Of a stretch of DNA of 64,000 nt, positions 62,097 to 64,000 are shown in pieces. Numbering within the stretch: position 1 is the stretch's first letter; each line of letters opens with the position of its first letter. The notes beneath the pieces were generated by a model that did no database searches, was not told the DNA's origin, and worked only from the letters and a program-made list of their open reading frames with translations. A program made the position numbers and the translations under genes. The stretch spans positions 16,696 to 80,695 of the forward strand of contig CAZVNP010000009.1 in NCBI GenBank assembly GCA_964628285.1. The letters run 5' to 3'. This DNA comes from JAPLDP01 sp964628285 (GTDB lineage: Bacteria > Bacteroidota > Bacteroidia > Bacteroidales > JAGONC01).

Positions 62097-62782
62097 ATAG
62101 GACGTTAGAGGCAGGTTATCAGTGATCAATTTTTTTCTCTCAAATATTTGCTTTTTGCGAATATATGCATTATCTTTAGTTGCCCATTATCGTCACCCCA
62201 CGGAAGAAAACCCAATCAGGATAAATAGAAACAGATTATCTAAGAGGACAGATTAGTATGTATTTTCAAGATTGATTATTAGCGCTTTATAAAATATTTT
62301 TCATTTTGTTGAAAACTTTTTCATTTTTCATCCCGACCTTTTAAGGGTTGTGGTATTAATAAAATGATGAATAGTGGTAATCACGGGTATGTACCCCAGG
62401 GCAAGCCCTGGACCCAATTTCCGCCCCCAAGGGGCGGGGTATTATACCCTCCGCCTCCGGCGGGATTGTTCAACTTGCAAATTTTAATTCACTACGTTCT
62501 TAAAATTTGAGTTTCACAAATAAATGTAAAACAAGGTTGATTCATGATAGTCTTTAAAAAAGAAATTGCTACAATGATAAATTTAAAAAACCAAAATTCT
62601 TCTCATTTAGAAGAAAGATTTAAGGTTAGGTAAAACGGCAAAATGAATACAAAAACTCTTTTAACATCATTACGGCATCGATACTTCAACACTTCCAACT
62701 ACCTTGCAAGTGTTTATTATATCACAATTAATTACACTGTTAACGGTCAACTTCATTCTTTCACTAATAAAATCATCAGGCT
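62097..62782. other. AT-rich 690-bp intergenic region with a hairpin cluster
   Basis: No coding region that I can support; a short open frame at 62704-62907 only overlaps the next gene in another frame. The stretch is strongly AT-rich apart from a compact GC island at 62394-62464 that folds into three hairpins, followed by a fourth AT-rich one. Transition from roughly balanced GC on the left to AT-rich sequence on the right begins here. Confidence 0.65.
62396..62509. repeat. Cluster of four stem-loops
   Basis: Hairpins: CCAGGGC-AA-GCCCTGG (62396-62411); CCGCCCC-CAA-GGGGCGG (62421-62437); CCGCC-TCC-GGCGG (62451-62463); CAAATTTTAA-N12-TTAAAATTTG (62478-62509). All stems are perfect. No T-run follows any of them. 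They are 300-700 bases from the flanking coding regions and look like a REP/palindrome-type intergenic repeat rather than a terminator. Confidence 0.75.
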
Positions 62783-64000
62783 ATGAAGAAGTTAACATCT
62801 CTGCTGATATTCATATTGTTAGCGACCGGCTATACGCAAGCCCAATGGGAAATGCAACTGGATCTGCAAAATTACACCTATTTGGACCGGATATTTTTTC
62901 TGAATGAAAACTTAGGCTGGTCCATAGGCTGTGCCTCAATAGAAGGAATGACCCCCTATTTTTATACGACCGATGGTGGCGGGCACTGGTATATAGATGA
63001 TCAGTGGATGGATATAATGGGAGACGATATTGTTTTTGTGAATCCTGACACCGGCTTTATCGCTACCCAAAACGGTGTGATCTATAAAACGACCGACGGA
63101 GGTCAATCATGGACCGGAATCCAAACTCCGGCTACTCAAAACGTGATCCGGCTGTTTTTTGTGGATGAAAATAATGGATGGGCGACACTAAAAAATCAAA
63201 ATGATGCTTTTCAGCTTGTTCATACTATGGATGGGGGCGATAATTGGTTTACACAACAAGTTTTCGAAATTAATACCAGTGGTCTTCTATCGATTTATTT
63301 TCTGAGTGATCGCATTGGTTTCGGGGGAGGAGGGTATTATGATATTGAAAATAACAATGAATATAGCAGTATTGTAAAAACAATAAACAAAGGAGAAACT
63401 TGGGAAAGTATTTATCTTACTCAAAATACATTTTATGCAATCTATGATTTATTCTTTTTTGACACCATAACAGGCTGGGCCGTGGGAGGAAAACCTTCTA
63501 TGCAATATTTACTTATGCATACGGACAATGGCGGTGAAACCTGGGAAGAACATACAATAGAAAGTACATACGATTTATATTCAATAAATTGTATCTGTTT
63601 TGTCAATGATTCAACAGGGTGGATAGGTGGTGCAGTTGAGTTGGGTTATGGGATCATCTATTTTACGAATAATAGTGGCGAAAATTGGCACCTTCAACAG
63701 ATGTTTTATGAGCCCATATTGGATATTCAAATGTTAAATAGCGATACCGGTTGGGCAGTGGGAGGCGGCTACATATATCACACAACCAACGGTGATTCCA
63801 TCTACGTTGAGAATGTAAATGAAAACAAACTTATTAAGAACCTCTTCACTTTCTTTCCAAATCCCACCAATGGCATAATTACGATAAAAACCCCGCATTC
63901 ATTAACAGGAAAATGTCAGTTAATGATATCCGGTTTATACGGTGATCGCATCTTTCACCTCAACAATATAACAATAGAACAATTGAACAATAGAACCTTG
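62783..64000 (+). CDS. Secreted YCF48-repeat protein with T9SS sorting domain (3' partial)
   Basis: The frame is open from ATG 62783 to the last base (406 codons) without a stop, so the gene runs off the window. Signal peptide KKLTSLLIFILLATGYTQA. The mature protein has YCF48-type repeats: TTDGGGHWYIDD, KTTDGGQSWTGI, TMDGGDNWFT, TDNGGETWEEH, TNNSGENWHLQ, alternating with 'GWAVGG' strands. Near the end FTFFPNPTNGIITIKT starts a type A sorting domain. Base composition is distinctly AT-rich compared with the homologous gene at 53054, and the final ~40 bases are an ACAATA-type simple repeat. It is a paralogue in architecture, not a close copy. Confidence 0.88.
   Translation, partial: MKKLTSLLIFILLATGYTQAQWEMQLDLQNYTYLDRIFFLNENLGWSIGCASIEGMTPYFYTTDGGGHWYIDDQWMDIMGDDIVFVNPDTGFIATQNGVIYKTTDGGQSWTGIQTPATQNVIRLFFVDENNGWATLKNQNDAFQLVHTMDGGDNWFTQQVFEINTSGLLSIYFLSDRIGFGGGGYYDIENNNEYSSIVKTINKGETWESIYLTQNTFYAIYDLFFFDTITGWAVGGKPSMQYLLMHTDNGGETWEEHTIESTYDLYSINCICFVNDSTGWIGGAVELGYGIIYFTNNSGENWHLQQMFYEPILDIQMLNSDTGWAVGGGYIYHTTNGDSIYVENVNENKLIKNLFTFFPNPTNGIITIKTPHSLTGKCQLMISGLYGDRIFHLNNITIEQLNNRTL

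Noticed and set aside
62704..62907. 67-codon open frame on the plus strand
   Set aside because: It overlaps the start of the long YCF48-repeat gene in another frame and has no features of its own.

Overview
The window comes from a member of the Bacteroidota, most likely Bacteroidales-like; I cannot name the genus. The evidence is a type IX secretion/gliding locus (porP/sprF, gldK, gldL, gldM, gldN), a separate sprE/porW-like gene, four proteins with 'PNP'-type C-terminal sorting domains, a fused MurF-alanine racemase, a bactofilin, DUF2723 and DUF4468 proteins, and at least twelve exact TAnnTTTG (-7) promoter elements upstream of genes. No plasmid, phage, insertion sequence, rRNA or CRISPR is visible. 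The window is mainly core chromosome.

Layout. 1-9.4 kb: the 3' part of a DUF2723 membrane protein, a secreted M1 aminopeptidase, a large Ig-like lipoprotein, an ArsR regulator, adenine deaminase and a DUF4468 protein. 9.5-19.4 kb: an all-minus block with groES-groEL, an envelope/regulator operon (sigma-54 activator, lptE, a TPR-like protein, secG), pheT and recG. 19.5-25.7 kb: gldN, gldM, gldL, gldK and porP. 26-33.3 kb: a YitT transporter, the operon M23 peptidase-dxr-rseP, and sprE/porW. 33.4-37.2 kb: bactofilin, a small membrane protein, queD-like, folE, a Bax-inhibitor-1/YccA protein and fabD. 37.3-42.2 kb: sugar-nucleotide genes (rfbB, galE, and wbpB-, wbpD- and wbpE-like genes of the diacetamido-glucuronate pathway). 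42.4-49.8 kb: an outer-membrane protein, waaA, leucyl aminopeptidase, pdxA with a strange acidic N-terminus, and murF-alr. 49.8-52.0 kb: pth, rplY, prs. 52-64 kb: a looser region with tRNA-Leu(CAA), a detached tRNA 3' end, several small dispersed repeats, two YCF48-repeat secreted proteins, a glycosyltransferase, an SDR enzyme, a secreted esterase, a thioesterase and a TonB-dependent receptor.

How it fits together. Most of the window serves the cell envelope: export (secG, lptE, rseP, T9SS), LPS and sugar nucleotides (waaA, wbp genes, galE, rfbB), peptidoglycan (murF-alr, M23) and secreted cargo that the T9SS would carry. The most interesting regulatory reading is that the sigma-54 activator (13429..14649, GSFTGA loop present) lies close to a -24/-12-type promoter in front of groES. 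A second, weaker -24/-12 match lies in front of the BI-1/YccA gene. This hints at a small sigma-54 envelope/chaperone stress regulon. I found no defence island or clearly new multigene system; the other leads are repeat-derived or repeat-altered coding ends and the tRNA-fragment region at 52.4-52.9 kb.
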